Source: Pseudomonas koreensis | Lineage (GTDB): Bacteria; Pseudomonadota; Gammaproteobacteria; Pseudomonadales; Pseudomonadaceae | Reading direction: 5' to 3' | DNA: 64,000 nt | Assembly (NCBI RefSeq): GCF_025447595.1 | Contig: NZ_JAOEJU010000002.1 | Span: 186,001 to 250,000 of the forward strand | Shown: in pieces, positions 16,581 to 26,087 of the stretch | Layout: each line of letters opens with the position of its first letter | Numbering within the stretch: the stretch's first letter is position 1 | The notes under the pieces: model-generated | Database searches by the model: none | What the model was told of the DNA's origin: nothing | The model's input: the letters and a program-made list of their open reading frames with translations, nothing else | Program-made: the position numbers and the translations under genes

Positions 16581-17534
16581 ATGAGCAAGATCAGTGTGTT
16601 GGTCGTGGACGATGCATCGTTCATTCGTGACCTGGTAAAAAAGTGCCTGCGTAATTACTTCCCGGGGATCCGCACCGAGGACGCTATCAACGGCAAGAAG
16701 GCCCAGGCCATGCTGGCCAAGGAAGCCTTCGATCTGGTGCTGTGCGACTGGGAAATGCCGGAAATGTCCGGTCTCGAACTGCTGACCTGGTGCCGTGAGC
16801 AGGACAACCTCAAGACCATGCCGTTCATCATGGTCACCAGCCGGGGCGACAAGGAAAACGTCGTGCAGGCGATCCAGGCCGGCGTCACCGGTTACGTCAG
16901 CAAGCCGTTCACCAACGAGCAACTGCTGACCAAGGTCAAGCAGGCCCTGAACAAGGTCGGCAAGCTCGACACCCTGATGAACAGCGCCCCGACCAAGATG
17001 AACTCGGCGTTCGGCAACGACTCCCTGAGCGCGTTGACCGGTGGCAAGGCTGCGGTCGTCGGTTCCGCACCGACCGCTGCGGCAGCCAATCCGTTTGCCA
17101 AGCCTGCCGCTGCGGCCCCGGCACCTGCCGCGGCGCCACAGCGTGGCCTGCTCAACAGCCCGCCGGTGAAAGCCCCAGCCTCCAGCGCTCCGGCCGGTGG
17201 TCGCGGTCAGGGCCAACTGCGCCTGCCGAGCGGCACCCAGCAATGCGTGATCAAGGCCCTGAGCATCAAGGAAGCGCTGCTGGTGGTGAAACGCACCGAC
17301 ACCCTGCCGCAGATCCTCGACAGCGCCGTGCTGGACCTGGAGCAGGGCGACAACGCCGAAATCGCCCGCCTCAACGGCTACCTGCACGCCGTCGTCGCCC
17401 ACGAGCCGAAACCCGACAGCGACTGGCTGCAACTGACCTTCCGCTTCGTCGACCAGGACGCGCAGAAGCTCGACTACATCTCCCGCCTGATCGCCCGCGG
17501 CACGGCGCAGAAGCACTTCGTTCCGGGCGCGTAA
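16581..17534 (+). CDS. Response regulator with C-terminal PilZ-like domain
   Basis: 317 residues. Residues 1-125 are a CheY-like receiver: acidic pair D10/D11, phosphoacceptor D56 in LVLCDWEMPEMSG, Thr/Ser of MVTSRG and Lys of SKPF. Residues ~140-215 are an Ala/Pro-rich linker. The final ~100 residues (from QLRLPSGTQQCVIKALSIKEA to QDAQKLDYISRLIARG) have the strand pattern of a PilZ domain, but neither the RxxxR nor the D/NxSxxG c-di-GMP motif is evident. There is no DNA-binding domain, so output is probably by protein contact. An orthologous regulator next to phoU is usual in pseudomonads; its kinase is unknown. Confidence 0.82.
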   Translation: MSKISVLVVDDASFIRDLVKKCLRNYFPGIRTEDAINGKKAQAMLAKEAFDLVLCDWEMPEMSGLELLTWCREQDNLKTMPFIMVTSRGDKENVVQAIQAGVTGYVSKPFTNEQLLTKVKQALNKVGKLDTLMNSAPTKMNSAFGNDSLSALTGGKAAVVGSAPTAAAANPFAKPAAAAPAPAAAPQRGLLNSPPVKAPASSAPAGGRGQGQLRLPSGTQQCVIKALSIKEALLVVKRTDTLPQILDSAVLDLEQGDNAEIARLNGYLHAVVAHEPKPDSDWLQLTFRFVDQDAQKLDYISRLIARGTAQKHFVPGA

Positions 17535-17557
17535 TTTACTATCGCCTGATAGACCGC

Positions 17558-17624
17558 TTTCGCGAGCAAGCTCGCTCCCACATTTGAAATGCGTTCCAAT
17601 TGTGGGAGCGAGCTTGCTCGCGAA
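17558..17624. repeat. REPIN 5
   Basis: Inverted REP cores (CGCGAGCAAGCTCGCTCCCAC / GTGGGAGCGAGCTTGCTCGCG) separated by about 20 bp, downstream of the response regulator. Confidence 0.9.
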
Positions 17625-17743
17625 GGGGGCATCACTTGCATCATCAATTTCCAGTCTGCCCAATTTGAAACATCTGTCGACTAGCCTGGTCTGCTTCAGC
17701 TGCTAGGCTCATTCCCAGGCCTTACTCGACAGAACTTTTGCCC

Positions 17744-18640
17744 ATGCTCCTGCGCCTGCTGTTTTTCTGTGGTCTGTTCATGGCCTCCACCTCGACTGTG
17801 GCCGTGACGATCTACAAATCCACCGATGCCAACGGAGTGGTTTCGTACAGCGACCGTCCGAGCAAAGGCTCTCAGGTGTTCGTGTTTCAGGACCGGATGG
17901 TCGAGCGCCTCGAGCGCCAGGTTTATCTCGACATCAAGAAGCAGAAGGGCGCGGACGTCGTGTTCGTGCGCAACGACCTGTACGCGCCGGTCGAGGTTGC
18001 ACTGGCGTTTACCGGGATGAGCAACGTGCGCGGCGCACCAGCGCAAACGATCCGCCGGGTGTTGCCGGCGCGCAGCAATACGCGGTTGGCGCTGCTGACG
18101 GCGGTGTCCGGTGGCAAGCCGCTGGTGTACACGCCGCAGTTCCATTATTCCCTCGGTGACCCGGCTGGCGCGGCTCAGGGCTATCGCTATCCGTTTCCGT
18201 GGCGGGGCGGGCCGTTTCGCCTCAGTCAGGGCGCCAATGGCGACTACAGCCACTTCGGGCCGAAGAACAAATACGCGATGGACATCGCCATGCCGGTCGG
18301 CACGCCGATCATCGCGGCGCGGGCCGGGGTGGTGGTGAAAACCGAAAATTCCCAGAACGGGCGCGGCAACGATCCGTCCGGCAACTTCGTGCGGATCCTG
18401 CACGACGACGGCACGATGGGCGTGTACCTGCATCTCAAACAAGGGTCGGTGAGTGTGCGGGAAGGTCAGCGAGTGGCGGTGGGCAGCCCGCTGGCGCTGT
18501 CCGGCAACACCGGCAACAGCAGCGGCCCGCACCTGCACTTCGTCGTGCAGCGCAATACCGGGATGGGGCTGGTGTCGATTCCGTATCAGTTCAACCGGCC
18601 GCTGGGGGCGTTGCCCAACTTTGCGTTGGGCAAGCAGTGA
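17744..18640 (+). CDS. M23 family peptidase with N-terminal DUF4124-like region
   Basis: 298-residue exported protein. The signal peptide (LLRLLFFCGLFMASTSTVA) is followed by a DUF4124-like segment (IYKSTDANGVVSYSDRPSKG) and, from ~165, a LytM/M23 fold with GTPIIAARAGVVV, VYLHLKQGS and the GPHLHFVVQ zinc/catalytic motif. The usual HxxxD reads KYAMD, so the first ligand is probably the more distal His of YSHFG, ten residues before the Asp, as in long-spaced M23 enzymes such as LasA. Probable role is a periplasmic peptidoglycan endopeptidase or an amidase activator. The ATG at 17744 replaces an unlikely TTG two codons upstream. Confidence 0.85.
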   Translation: MLLRLLFFCGLFMASTSTVAVTIYKSTDANGVVSYSDRPSKGSQVFVFQDRMVERLERQVYLDIKKQKGADVVFVRNDLYAPVEVALAFTGMSNVRGAPAQTIRRVLPARSNTRLALLTAVSGGKPLVYTPQFHYSLGDPAGAAQGYRYPFPWRGGPFRLSQGANGDYSHFGPKNKYAMDIAMPVGTPIIAARAGVVVKTENSQNGRGNDPSGNFVRILHDDGTMGVYLHLKQGSVSVREGQRVAVGSPLALSGNTGNSSGPHLHFVVQRNTGMGLVSIPYQFNRPLGALPNFALGKQ

Positions 18641-18660
18641 TGGGGTGTCTGATCTGACGC

Positions 18661-18726
18661 CTTCGCGAGCAAGCTCGCTCCCACAGGTCTTGCATCGTAC
18701 TAGTGGGAGCGAGCTTGCTCGCGAAG
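18661..18726. repeat. REPIN 6
   Basis: Inverted REP cores separated by about 20 bp, between the convergent M23 peptidase and CNNM-type genes. Confidence 0.9.
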
Positions 18727-18753
18727 GGATCGACTGGGTTTGGGATCAGCCAA

Positions 18754-20094
18754 TCAATCCAGCATCAGCACCTTGGCCAGAATGATCTTCGGACCTTTCA
18801 TCTTCTTGATGATGATCCGCAGGCCTTCGACTTCCAGCACTTCTTCCTCTTCCGGCACCCGTTTCAGGGTTTCGTAGATCAGCCCGGCGAGGGTTTCGGC
18901 TTCGATGTGGTCCAGGTCGATCCCCAGCAGGCGCTCGACCTTGAACAGCGGCGTATCGCCCCGTACCAGCAGTTTGCCCGGCTGGTAGGCGAGGATGCCG
19001 CGCTCGGCCTTGCGGTGTTCGTCCTGGATGTCGCCGACCAGCACTTCCAGCACGTCTTCCATGGTCAGGTAGCCGATGATGTTGCCGTCGGCTTCTTCAA
19101 CCACGGCGAAGTGCGAGCCGCCCTTGCGGAACTGTTCCAGCAGCTGCGACAGCGGCATGTGCCGCGACACACGCTCCAGCGGACGGGTCAGTTCGGCGAG
19201 GTTGAACGACTCGGGAATGTGATCCAGCGCTGCCAGTTCCAGCAGCAGATCCTTGATGTGCAGCAGGCCGACGAACTCCTTGCGCTCGCTGTCGTACACC
19301 GGATAACGGCTGAACTTGTGGCGACGGAACATCGCCAGGATTTCTTTCAGCGGGGCGTTGAATTCGAGGGTGATCAGGTCTTCCCGGGAGTTGGCCCAGT
19401 CGACCACTTCCAGTTCGCCCATTTCCACCGCCGAGGCCAGCACGCGCATGCCTTGGTCGCTCGGGTCCTGGCCACGGCTGGAGTGCAGGATCAGTTTCAG
19501 TTCTTCGCGGCTGTAATGGTGCTCGTGGTGCGGGCCGGGTTCACCTTGACCCGCGATGCGCAGGATGGTGTTGGCGCTGGCGTTGAGCAGGTAGATCGCC
19601 GGGTACATGGCCCAGTAGAACAGATACAGCGGCACCGCCGTCCACAGCGACAGCAATTCGGGTTTGCGGATCGCCCAGGATTTGGGTGCGAGCTCGCCGA
19701 CCACGATGTGCAGGTAGGAAATGATGAAGAACGCGGTGAAGAACGAGATGCCTTTGACGACCTCGGCCGACTGCACGCCGACCGCGCTCAGCAGCGGTTC
19801 GAGGATGTGCGCGAACGCCGGCTCGCCGACCCAGCCCAGGCCGAGGGAGGCGAGGGTGATACCGAGCTGGCACGCCGAGAGGTAAGCATCGAGCTGACTG
19901 TGCACCGTGCGCAGGATGTGCCCGCGCCAGCCGTGCTGCTCAGCGATGGCTTCGACCCGGGTCGAGCGCAGTTTGACCATGGCGAATTCCGCCGCAACGA
20001 AGAAGCCGTTGAGCAAAACCAGGATCAGAGCGAAAAGAATCATGCCGAAATCGGCGAATATTGTTGCGAGGGACAAGCCAGGGGAAGGGTCCAT
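18754..20094 (-). CDS. CNNM/CorC-type (HlyC family) membrane protein
   Basis: 446 residues. The N-terminal DUF21/CNNM domain (~15-200) has three to four transmembrane helices with NGFFVAAEFAMVKLR and GELAPKSWAIRKPE. Two CBS domains follow (~215-345, with FSRYPVYDSERKEFVG and IIGYLTMEDVLEVLVGD), then a C-terminal CorC_HlyC domain with its basic end KKMKGP. Members are linked to Mg2+/Co2+ efflux or sodium-coupled Mg2+ transport; older annotation calls them hemolysins. It is convergent with the M23 peptidase gene and lies downstream of phoR on the same strand, but a 110-bp gap argues for an independent promoter. Confidence 0.9.
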   Translation of the reverse strand: MDPSPGLSLATIFADFGMILFALILVLLNGFFVAAEFAMVKLRSTRVEAIAEQHGWRGHILRTVHSQLDAYLSACQLGITLASLGLGWVGEPAFAHILEPLLSAVGVQSAEVVKGISFFTAFFIISYLHIVVGELAPKSWAIRKPELLSLWTAVPLYLFYWAMYPAIYLLNASANTILRIAGQGEPGPHHEHHYSREELKLILHSSRGQDPSDQGMRVLASAVEMGELEVVDWANSREDLITLEFNAPLKEILAMFRRHKFSRYPVYDSERKEFVGLLHIKDLLLELAALDHIPESFNLAELTRPLERVSRHMPLSQLLEQFRKGGSHFAVVEEADGNIIGYLTMEDVLEVLVGDIQDEHRKAERGILAYQPGKLLVRGDTPLFKVERLLGIDLDHIEAETLAGLIYETLKRVPEEEEVLEVEGLRIIIKKMKGPKIILAKVLMLD

Positions 20095-20205
20095 GATGGA
20101 GTTTTGCGGGTTCCGTGTGATTCGAAGGAAAGAAAAATCCGCACCTGAAAGGCAGGCGCAAGTCAGCCAATGTAGCGGCTGACCTGGCGATTGCCTAGTC
20201 CGGCA

Positions 20206-21528
20206 TTACTCAGCGGCGCTGATGAGCCGTGCCTGAGCAACCTGCGCCGGGGCGAAATGGCAGGTGAAGGTGCTGCCATGACCGGGCACGCTGCTGATCT
20301 CCATCCGCGCGCGATGGCGCAGCAACACGTGTTTGACGATGGCCAGGCCCAGGCCCGTACCGCCGGTGTTGGAGTTGCGGCTGGAGTCGACGCGGTAGAA
20401 GCGTTCGGTCAGGCGCGGCAGGTGTTTGCTGTCGATGCCGATCCCGGAATCCTGCACGCTCAGGTGCGCACCCTGATCGTCGCCCCACCAGCGGATGCGG
20501 ATATTGCCTTCTGCCGGGGTGTATTTGACGGCGTTGAACACCAGGTTGGAAAACGCACTGCGCAGTTCCGCCTCGCTGCCCTTGAGCAGGATGCTGGTGT
20601 CGGCTTCCAGGGTGATGCGCTGATTCTTTGAGCCGGACAACTGCTGGGCGTCGCTCTTGATCGACTGCAGCAGAGTGTCGATGTGCACCGGCTGGTTGTC
20701 CGACGGGTAATCGGTGGCTTCCAGCTTGGCCAGCAGCAGCAAATCGTTGAGCAGGGTCTGCATGCGTCCGCCCTGTTGCTGCATCTGCTGCAGGGCGCGG
20801 CTCCAGCGCGGGTTCACTTCCTCGACGTTGTCGAGCAAGGTTTCCAGGTAGCCGCAGATCACCGTCAGCGGGGTGCGCAGCTCATGGGAGACGTTGGCGA
20901 TGAAGTCTTTGCGCATCTGTTCCAACTGATGGATGCGCGTGACGTCGCGCACCAGCATCAAGTGTTCGTTGTTGCCGTAGCGCGTGAGGTACAGCTGGAT
21001 GCGTACGCGATCGTTGGTCGGCGAGGGGATTTCCAGCGGTTCGGCGTAGCTTTCCTGCTCGAAGTATTCCTTGAAACGCGGATGACGCACCAGGTTGGTC
21101 ACCGGTTGGCCGCTGTCCTGCGGGGTCTTGAGGCCGAGCAGGGTTTCGGCGGCGCGGTTCCACCATTCCAGGTTGCCGTCGCTGTCGAGCATGATCACCG
21201 CGTCTTTCAGCGCGGCGGTGGACTCCTGAACGCGGTCGATCACCGCTTGCAGGCGCCCGCGTACCCGTTGGTCGCGGCGTTGCAGGTGGTAGATGCTATC
21301 GAACACCTCACCCCACAGACCGTAGCCGTCGGGCGGGGCTTCATCGGGTTGGTGCAGGCGCAGCCATTCGTGCAGGCGCAGCAGTTGCTTGAGCGTCCAG
21401 GCCAGGTACAGGCCCAGTCCTGCCGCGAGGCTCCAGCCGTAGTAGCCGGTGATCAGGCCGATCACCAGGCAGCCGGTGACCAGCAACAGCATGTGGCGAA
21501 TCAGGGTGCCATGCCAGTTTTGGTTCAC
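20206..21528 (-). CDS. phoR: Phosphate regulon sensor histidine kinase
   Basis: 440 residues. Two closely spaced transmembrane helices occupy ~11-45 with almost no periplasmic loop, as in all PhoR proteins; a PAS domain follows (~95-200), then the HisKA helix with phosphorylated H215 in FIANVSHELRTPLTV, and a HATPase with NLVFNAVKYTP and GTGLGLAIVKHVL. It phosphorylates PhoB in low phosphate and dephosphorylates it when PstSCAB/PhoU signal sufficiency. It sits 38 bp downstream of phoB in the same operon. Confidence 0.96.
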   Translation of the reverse strand: MNQNWHGTLIRHMLLLVTGCLVIGLITGYYGWSLAAGLGLYLAWTLKQLLRLHEWLRLHQPDEAPPDGYGLWGEVFDSIYHLQRRDQRVRGRLQAVIDRVQESTAALKDAVIMLDSDGNLEWWNRAAETLLGLKTPQDSGQPVTNLVRHPRFKEYFEQESYAEPLEIPSPTNDRVRIQLYLTRYGNNEHLMLVRDVTRIHQLEQMRKDFIANVSHELRTPLTVICGYLETLLDNVEEVNPRWSRALQQMQQQGGRMQTLLNDLLLLAKLEATDYPSDNQPVHIDTLLQSIKSDAQQLSGSKNQRITLEADTSILLKGSEAELRSAFSNLVFNAVKYTPAEGNIRIRWWGDDQGAHLSVQDSGIGIDSKHLPRLTERFYRVDSSRNSNTGGTGLGLAIVKHVLLRHRARMEISSVPGHGSTFTCHFAPAQVAQARLISAAE

Positions 21529-21566
21529 GGAAAATGCGGTCCTTGTCTGCGGGGCTGGCGCTCGGC

Positions 21567-22256
21567 TCAGGCTTTGGTGGAAAACCGGTAGCCGGTGCCG
21601 CGCACGGTTTGTACCAGATTTTCGTAGGCGTCGCCGAGAGCCTTGCGCAGGCGCCGGATGTGCACGTCGACGGTGCGCTCTTCAACATAGACGTTGCCGC
21701 CCCAGACCTGGTCCAGCAACTGGCCACGGGTGTAGGCGCGTTCCTGGTGGGTCATGAAGAATTGCAGCAGACGGTATTCGGTCGGGCCCATCTCGGCCGG
21801 GCGGCCATCGATGGTCACGCGGTGGCTGATCGGGTCGAGCAGCAGGCCGCCGACTTCGATTGGCGCTTCGCCATCGGTCGGGCCGGCGCGACGCAGCACG
21901 GCCTTGAGGCGTGCCACCAGTTCGCGTGGGGAAAACGGTTTGGTGATGTAGTCGTCGGCGCCGACTTCCAGACCCTGGATCTTGTTGTCCTCTTCGCCTT
22001 TGGCGGTGAGCATGATGATCGGGATGTCCCCGGTCAGCTCGTCACGTTTGAGGCGGCGGGCCAGCTCGATGCCGGAGGTGCCGGGAAGCATCCAGTCGAG
22101 CAGGATCAGGTCCGGTTTACGGTCGACGATAATGGCGTGCGCCTGCTGCGAGTTCTCTGCCTCGAGGCAGTCATAGCCGGCCATTTCCAACGCAACGGCG
22201 ATCATTTCGCGAATGGGCGCTTCGTCGTCGACGATCAGAATGCTCCTGCCAACCAT
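21567..22256 (-). CDS. phoB: Phosphate regulon response regulator
   Basis: 229-residue OmpR/PhoB-type regulator. The receiver domain has DDE near the N-terminus, phosphoacceptor D54 in [12 protein letters not shown] and the Lys of [10 protein letters not shown]; the winged helix spans ~130-229 ([26 protein letters not shown]). It binds Pho boxes such as those upstream of pstS, pstC and its own gene in this window. Start ATG follows AGAGGATTAAGGC. Confidence 0.97.
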   Translation of the reverse strand: MVGRSILIVDDEAPIREMIAVALEMAGYDCLEAENSQQAHAIIVDRKPDLILLDWMLPGTSGIELARRLKRDELTGDIPIIMLTAKGEEDNKIQGLEVGADDYITKPFSPRELVARLKAVLRRAGPTDGEAPIEVGGLLLDPISHRVTIDGRPAEMGPTEYRLLQFFMTHQERAYTRGQLLDQVWGGNVYVEERTVDVHIRRLRKALGDAYENLVQTVRGTGYRFSTKA

Positions 22257-22293
22257 GCCTTAATCCTCTTGTCATTTAACTGTCTTGCGCCGC

Positions 22294-22327
22294 ATTAGAT
22301 AACGGAATTATTGCAGTCGTGTGACAG
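22294..22327 (-). promoter_or_regulatory. Autoregulatory Pho box and -10 of phoBR
   Basis: Read on the minus strand, CTGTCAC (22327-22321), 4 bp, CTGCAAT (22316-22310), then exactly 10 bp and TCTAAT (22299-22294) as -10. The geometry matches PhoB-activated promoters and predicts autoinduction, with transcription starting near 22287. Confidence 0.75.
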
Positions 22328-22407
22328 TATTTTAGTCCGGCGGCGATTGTGCAAATCCTGAACTAAGCTCTAAGTCCGAATCCTGACAACCACAAGAGAA
22401 GGTTTCC

Positions 22408-22791
22408 ATGACTCAAATGACTGCTTCCTTTAAAGCTCTGTTGATGGCTGCCGCCCTGACTCTGCCTGGACTGGCGATGGCGGCCGAGCCGGCCATGATG
22501 AAAGACGGCATGATGGTCGACCACAAGGGCATGACGCTCTACACGTTCGACAAGGACAGTGGCGGCAAGTCGATGTGCAACGGCGATTGCGCCAAGAACT
22601 GGCCACCGCTGATGGCGCCGGCGGACGCGAAGGCTGAAGGCAAATGGACAGTCATCAAACGTGATGACGGCATGATGCAGTACGCCTACGACGGCAAGCC
22701 GCTGTACACCTTTGTGAAGGATGCCAAGCCGGGCGATATGACCGGCGACAAGATGAAGGACGTGTGGCACGTGGTTCACGAGCACAAATAA
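22408..22791 (+). CDS. Small exported Yx(F/W/Y)xxD-repeat protein (COG4315-like)
   Basis: 127 residues with a type I signal peptide ending in AMA before AEPAMM. The mature part holds two copies of the family repeat, TLYTFDKD and PLYTFVKD, with a CNGDCAKNWPP segment between that carries two Cys. It is Met-rich at the mature N-terminus (MMKDGMMVDHKGM) and His-rich at the end, which might bind metal. The function of the family is unknown. It is divergent from phoB; no Pho box faces it. Confidence 0.8.
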   Translation: MTQMTASFKALLMAAALTLPGLAMAAEPAMMKDGMMVDHKGMTLYTFDKDSGGKSMCNGDCAKNWPPLMAPADAKAEGKWTVIKRDDGMMQYAYDGKPLYTFVKDAKPGDMTGDKMKDVWHVVHEHK

Positions 22792-22802
22792 ACGCAAATC
22801 CC

Positions 22803-22909
22803 CTGTGGGAGCGAGCCTGCTCGCGAAGACGTCTTTTCAGTCAGCCTATGTGGCAACTGACCCAACGCTTTCGTCGGATCGCCGCCCGGAGCAAGCTCGC
22901 TCCCACAGG
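22803..22909. repeat. REPIN 7
   Basis: A REP core and an inverted copy whose left half is diverged (CCCGGAGCAAGCTCGCTCCCAC), between the convergent periplasmic-repeat and ubiA genes. It is the rightmost REP element in the window. Confidence 0.85.
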
Positions 22910-22918
22910 TTCTGTGGA

Positions 22919-23809
22919 TCAGCGCAACGCGTAATCCAGCACGATCCCGACGAAAATCGCCAGCCCGGCCCAGTGGTTGTGCAAAAACGCCTTGAAGCAG
23001 CGCATCCGGTCCCGGTCGCGGGTGTACCAGAATTCCCACGCATAGCACCCGGCCGCCACCAGCAGGCCGAGGTGGAACCAGATCCCCAGCTCGAATTTCG
23101 ACCCCGCCAGTAGCAGACAGCCCAGCGACAGTACCTGCAAGGTCAGGATGATCACTCGGTCCGCTTCGCCGAACAGGATCGCCGTGGATTTCACGCCGAT
23201 CTTCAGGTCATCGTCGCGGTCGGTCATCGCGTAATAAGTGTCGTAGCCCACCGTCCACAGCAGGTTGGCGATCCACAGCAGCCACGCCGTCGCCGGCAGC
23301 TCACCGGTTTCAGCGGTGAACGCCATCGGCATCCCCCAGGAAAACGCCGCACCCAGCACCACCTGCGGGTAATAGGTGTAGCGCTTCATGAACGGATAGG
23401 TGAACGCCAGCGCCAGACCGCCCAGCGACAGCCAGATCGTCGCCGCGTTGGTGCACAGCACCAGCAGGAAACTCACGCCCATCAGCAGGGCGAAGAACAC
23501 CAGCGCCTCTTTCGAACTGATCCTGCCGGCAGCGATAGGCCGCTGCGCAGTGCGTTTGACGTGGCCGTCAACCTTGCGGTCGGCCCAGTCGTTGATCACA
23601 CAGCCACCGGCACGGGTCAGCACCACGCCGAGGACGAAAATCACGATATTGGCCAGGGATGGCGAACCTTTACCGGCAATCCATAGCGCCCAGAGCGTCG
23701 GCCACAGCAGCAGGTAAATGCCGATCGGCTTGTCCATCCGGGTCAGCTGGATGAAGTCCCAGGCGCGCGGGTTCAGGCGATTCAGGGATTTGAGCAGGCT
23801 TTGGTACAT
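22919..23809 (-). CDS. ubiA: 4-hydroxybenzoate octaprenyltransferase
   Basis: 296-residue polytopic inner-membrane prenyltransferase, the second committed step of ubiquinone synthesis. The two Asp-rich motifs are [11 protein letters not shown] and [12 protein letters not shown], with [10 protein letters not shown] between. The frame is open 36 codons further upstream, inside ubiC; the ATG at 23809 overlaps the ubiC stop as TGATG, implying translational coupling, and starts the family-typical [12 protein letters not shown]. Confidence 0.96.
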   Translation of the reverse strand: MYQSLLKSLNRLNPRAWDFIQLTRMDKPIGIYLLLWPTLWALWIAGKGSPSLANIVIFVLGVVLTRAGGCVINDWADRKVDGHVKRTAQRPIAAGRISSKEALVFFALLMGVSFLLVLCTNAATIWLSLGGLALAFTYPFMKRYTYYPQVVLGAAFSWGMPMAFTAETGELPATAWLLWIANLLWTVGYDTYYAMTDRDDDLKIGVKSTAILFGEADRVIILTLQVLSLGCLLLAGSKFELGIWFHLGLLVAAGCYAWEFWYTRDRDRMRCFKAFLHNHWAGLAIFVGIVLDYALR

Positions 23810-24360
23810 CAGCAGTTCTCCGGACGGGCGCGGACGGCCTCCCACAGCGTAGGCAGGAAAATCTCCGCCACCAGTACGCTCAAGGCACCACGGTCGAAAC
23901 GCGAACGCCGTCCCCACAGGCCAGCAGCCCGGGAACCTTCTGGCAGCCAGTGTTCGGGGTAATGGCAGACTTCGATGGCGCGTCGCTGGAAGGCATGATC
24001 GCAGAACAGCAGTTCACCCAGCGAGCGGCTGCCCAGTTCATCCATGTGCAAGCCGTCGCCCTGCAAGGCACTGCGCGACGCCACGCTGCGGGCGAACACC
24101 CAGGCCTCGCCATGCCCGCGCAGGTACACCTCGCGCACCCAGCCTTCGCTGCCTTCGGCCAGGTCCAGCGCTGAGCATTCGTCGTCGCGCAGGGTCTGCC
24201 AGCCTTCGAACAGTGGCGTCACGCTGAAGCCGTCATCGGACAGGCGCGTCAGCCGGCGGGTCAGGGAGCCTTCGTCGAACAGCCAGTCGAGCGTGGATGT
24301 GTCGGGGAGGGGTGTCAGTTCGCTTTGCGGGCGCCACAGCGGAGCGTTTGTGTGTTGCAC
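23809..24360 (-). CDS. ubiC: Chorismate pyruvate-lyase
   Basis: 183-residue UbiC, which splits chorismate to 4-hydroxybenzoate and pyruvate, the substrate for UbiA. Family features: [12 protein letters not shown], the Arg in [19 protein letters not shown], and the C-terminal WGRRSRF...[13 protein letters not shown] end (here [11 protein letters not shown]). It is cytosolic. The first gene of a two-gene operon with ubiA; its ATG is about 200 bp from the divergent rubredoxin gene. Confidence 0.94.
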   Translation of the reverse strand: MQHTNAPLWRPQSELTPLPDTSTLDWLFDEGSLTRRLTRLSDDGFSVTPLFEGWQTLRDDECSALDLAEGSEGWVREVYLRGHGEAWVFARSVASRSALQGDGLHMDELGSRSLGELLFCDHAFQRRAIEVCHYPEHWLPEGSRAAGLWGRRSRFDRGALSVLVAEIFLPTLWEAVRARPENC

Positions 24361-24559
24361 AATGAGTCATTATTGGCAGCAAATGAGGCGGCGAGCTTAC
24401 CATGGCGAGCCGCGAGTTTGATTGATCCGGGTCGCCGCTGCGCCGAACAGGCTTGCATCTGCCCGGCCCGATCAGTACAAAACGCCCTGAGCCGGACGGC
24501 AGCGCTGCACCATCGACCGTCCGCGCCGGCTAAAGCCTGAACCCTGAGGAAGTACCTGA

Positions 24560-24727
24560 ATGAAAAAGTGGCAATGTGTGGTCTGCGGCCTGATCTATAA
24601 CGAAGCCGACGGCTGGCCGGACGACGGCATCGCGCCGGGCACCCTGTGGCAGGACGTGCCGGAAGACTGGCTGTGCCCGGACTGCGGTGTCGGCAAGATG
24701 GACTTCGAAATGATCGAAATCAACTGA
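24560..24727 (+). CDS. rubA: Rubredoxin (55 aa)
   Basis: Small iron protein with the two Cys pairs that hold Fe: CVVCG at residues 6-10 and CPDCG at 39-43, and the typical DGIAPGTLW between them. 55 residues is normal. It transfers electrons from rubredoxin reductase, encoded 21 bp downstream, to partners such as alkane hydroxylases or stress-related oxidoreductases. GAGGAAGTACCTGA precedes the ATG. It is divergent from ubiC. Confidence 0.96.
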   Translation: MKKWQCVVCGLIYNEADGWPDDGIAPGTLWQDVPEDWLCPDCGVGKMDFEMIEIN

Positions 24728-24748
24728 GAAAACACTGAGGAGTAGGGC

Positions 24749-25897
24749 ATGAGCGCACCTGTCGTAATCGTTGGCACCGGGCTTGCGGGTTACAACCTGG
24801 CCCGCGAGTTTCGCAAACTCGATGGCGAAACCCCGTTGCTGCTGATTACTGCCGATGACGGTCGCTCCTACTCCAAGCCGATGCTGTCCACCGGCTTCGG
24901 CAAGAACAAGGACGCCGACGGCCTGAGCATGGCCGAGCCGGGCGCCATGGCCGAGCAGTTGAAGGCCGAAGTCCGCACCCACACCCGCATCAGCGGCATC
25001 GATCCGGGCCACAAGCGGTTGTGGATTGGCGAGGAAGCGGTGAGCTATCGCGACCTGATCCTCGCCTGGGGCGCCGAAACCGTGCGCGTGCCGATCGAAG
25101 GCGACGGCGGGGATCTGGTGTTCCCGATCAACGATCTCGAAGACTACGCGCGCTTTCGCGCTGCTGCGGCCGGCAAGCGCCGGGTGCTGCTGCTCGGTGC
25201 CGGGCTGATCGGCTGCGAGTTCGCCAATGACCTGATTCTGGGCGGCTACGAAGTGCAACTGGTTGCACCCTGCGAACAGGTGATGCCGACCCTGCTGCAT
25301 CCCGCTGCGGCCGCTGCGGTGCAGGCCGGACTGGAAAGCCTCGGTGCGCGATTCCACCTCGGCCCGGTGCTGACCCGCCTGCAAAAAGTCGTGGATGGGC
25401 TGGAAGCGCACCTGTCCGACGGCCAGGTTATCCCTTGCGATGTGGTGGTCTCGGCCATCGGCTTGCGCCCGCGGATCGATCTGGCGGCGGCTGCCGGTAT
25501 CCAGACCAATCGCGGCGTGGTGGTTGACCGTCATCTGCAAACCTCTCACGCCAATATTTACGCCCTGGGCGACTGCGCCGAGGTCGACGGGCTGAATCTT
25601 CTGTACGTCATGCCCCTCATGAGTTGTGCGCGAGCGCTGGCACAAACCCTGGCCGGCAACCCGACCGTGGTGAACTACGGGCCGATGCCGATCACCGTGA
25701 AAACTCCGGTCTGCCCGCTGGTGGTTTCCCCGCCGCCACGGGGCCGCGAGGGTGTCTGGACGGTCGAAGGGCAGGGGGCCGACGTGAAGGTGCTGTGCCA
25801 CGACGCGCAAGGGCAATTGCTCGGTTATGCCCTGACCGGCGCGGCGGTGATGGAAAAACTCGCGTTGAACAAACAGCTTCCGGCCCTTCTGGCGTAA
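24749..25897 (+). CDS. rubB: Rubredoxin-NAD(+) reductase
   Basis: 382-residue FAD-dependent pyridine nucleotide-disulfide oxidoreductase-fold enzyme. The FAD-binding GTGLAGYN lies at residues ~9-16, the NAD-binding [14 protein letters not shown] at ~149-162, and the second FAD motif [10 protein letters not shown] at ~270-279. It lacks a redox CxxxxC active site, as expected for rubredoxin reductases. It reduces rubredoxin with NADH. GAGGAGTAGGGC precedes the ATG; the 21-bp gap to rubA supports one operon. Confidence 0.93.
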   Translation: MSAPVVIVGTGLAGYNLAREFRKLDGETPLLLITADDGRSYSKPMLSTGFGKNKDADGLSMAEPGAMAEQLKAEVRTHTRISGIDPGHKRLWIGEEAVSYRDLILAWGAETVRVPIEGDGGDLVFPINDLEDYARFRAAAAGKRRVLLLGAGLIGCEFANDLILGGYEVQLVAPCEQVMPTLLHPAAAAAVQAGLESLGARFHLGPVLTRLQKVVDGLEAHLSDGQVIPCDVVVSAIGLRPRIDLAAAAGIQTNRGVVVDRHLQTSHANIYALGDCAEVDGLNLLYVMPLMSCARALAQTLAGNPTVVNYGPMPITVKTPVCPLVVSPPPRGREGVWTVEGQGADVKVLCHDAQGQLLGYALTGAAVMEKLALNKQLPALLA

Positions 25898-26087
25898 ATA
25901 CCGGTCGTTCTGTCGGAATCACCCCGCTTTTGCCCCCACAAAGGTCTCGGGGAGACTGGCGCCGCCCTTAACCGCGTGCCATCCTCACTCCCGTCTGCCG
26001 CAGAGTAGAGCCTGCGGCGCCTTGGGCGCTGTTCCAACGAGAACAGCACGGACATAACAACAAAAAACCGTCAAAGGGGCTTCACTA

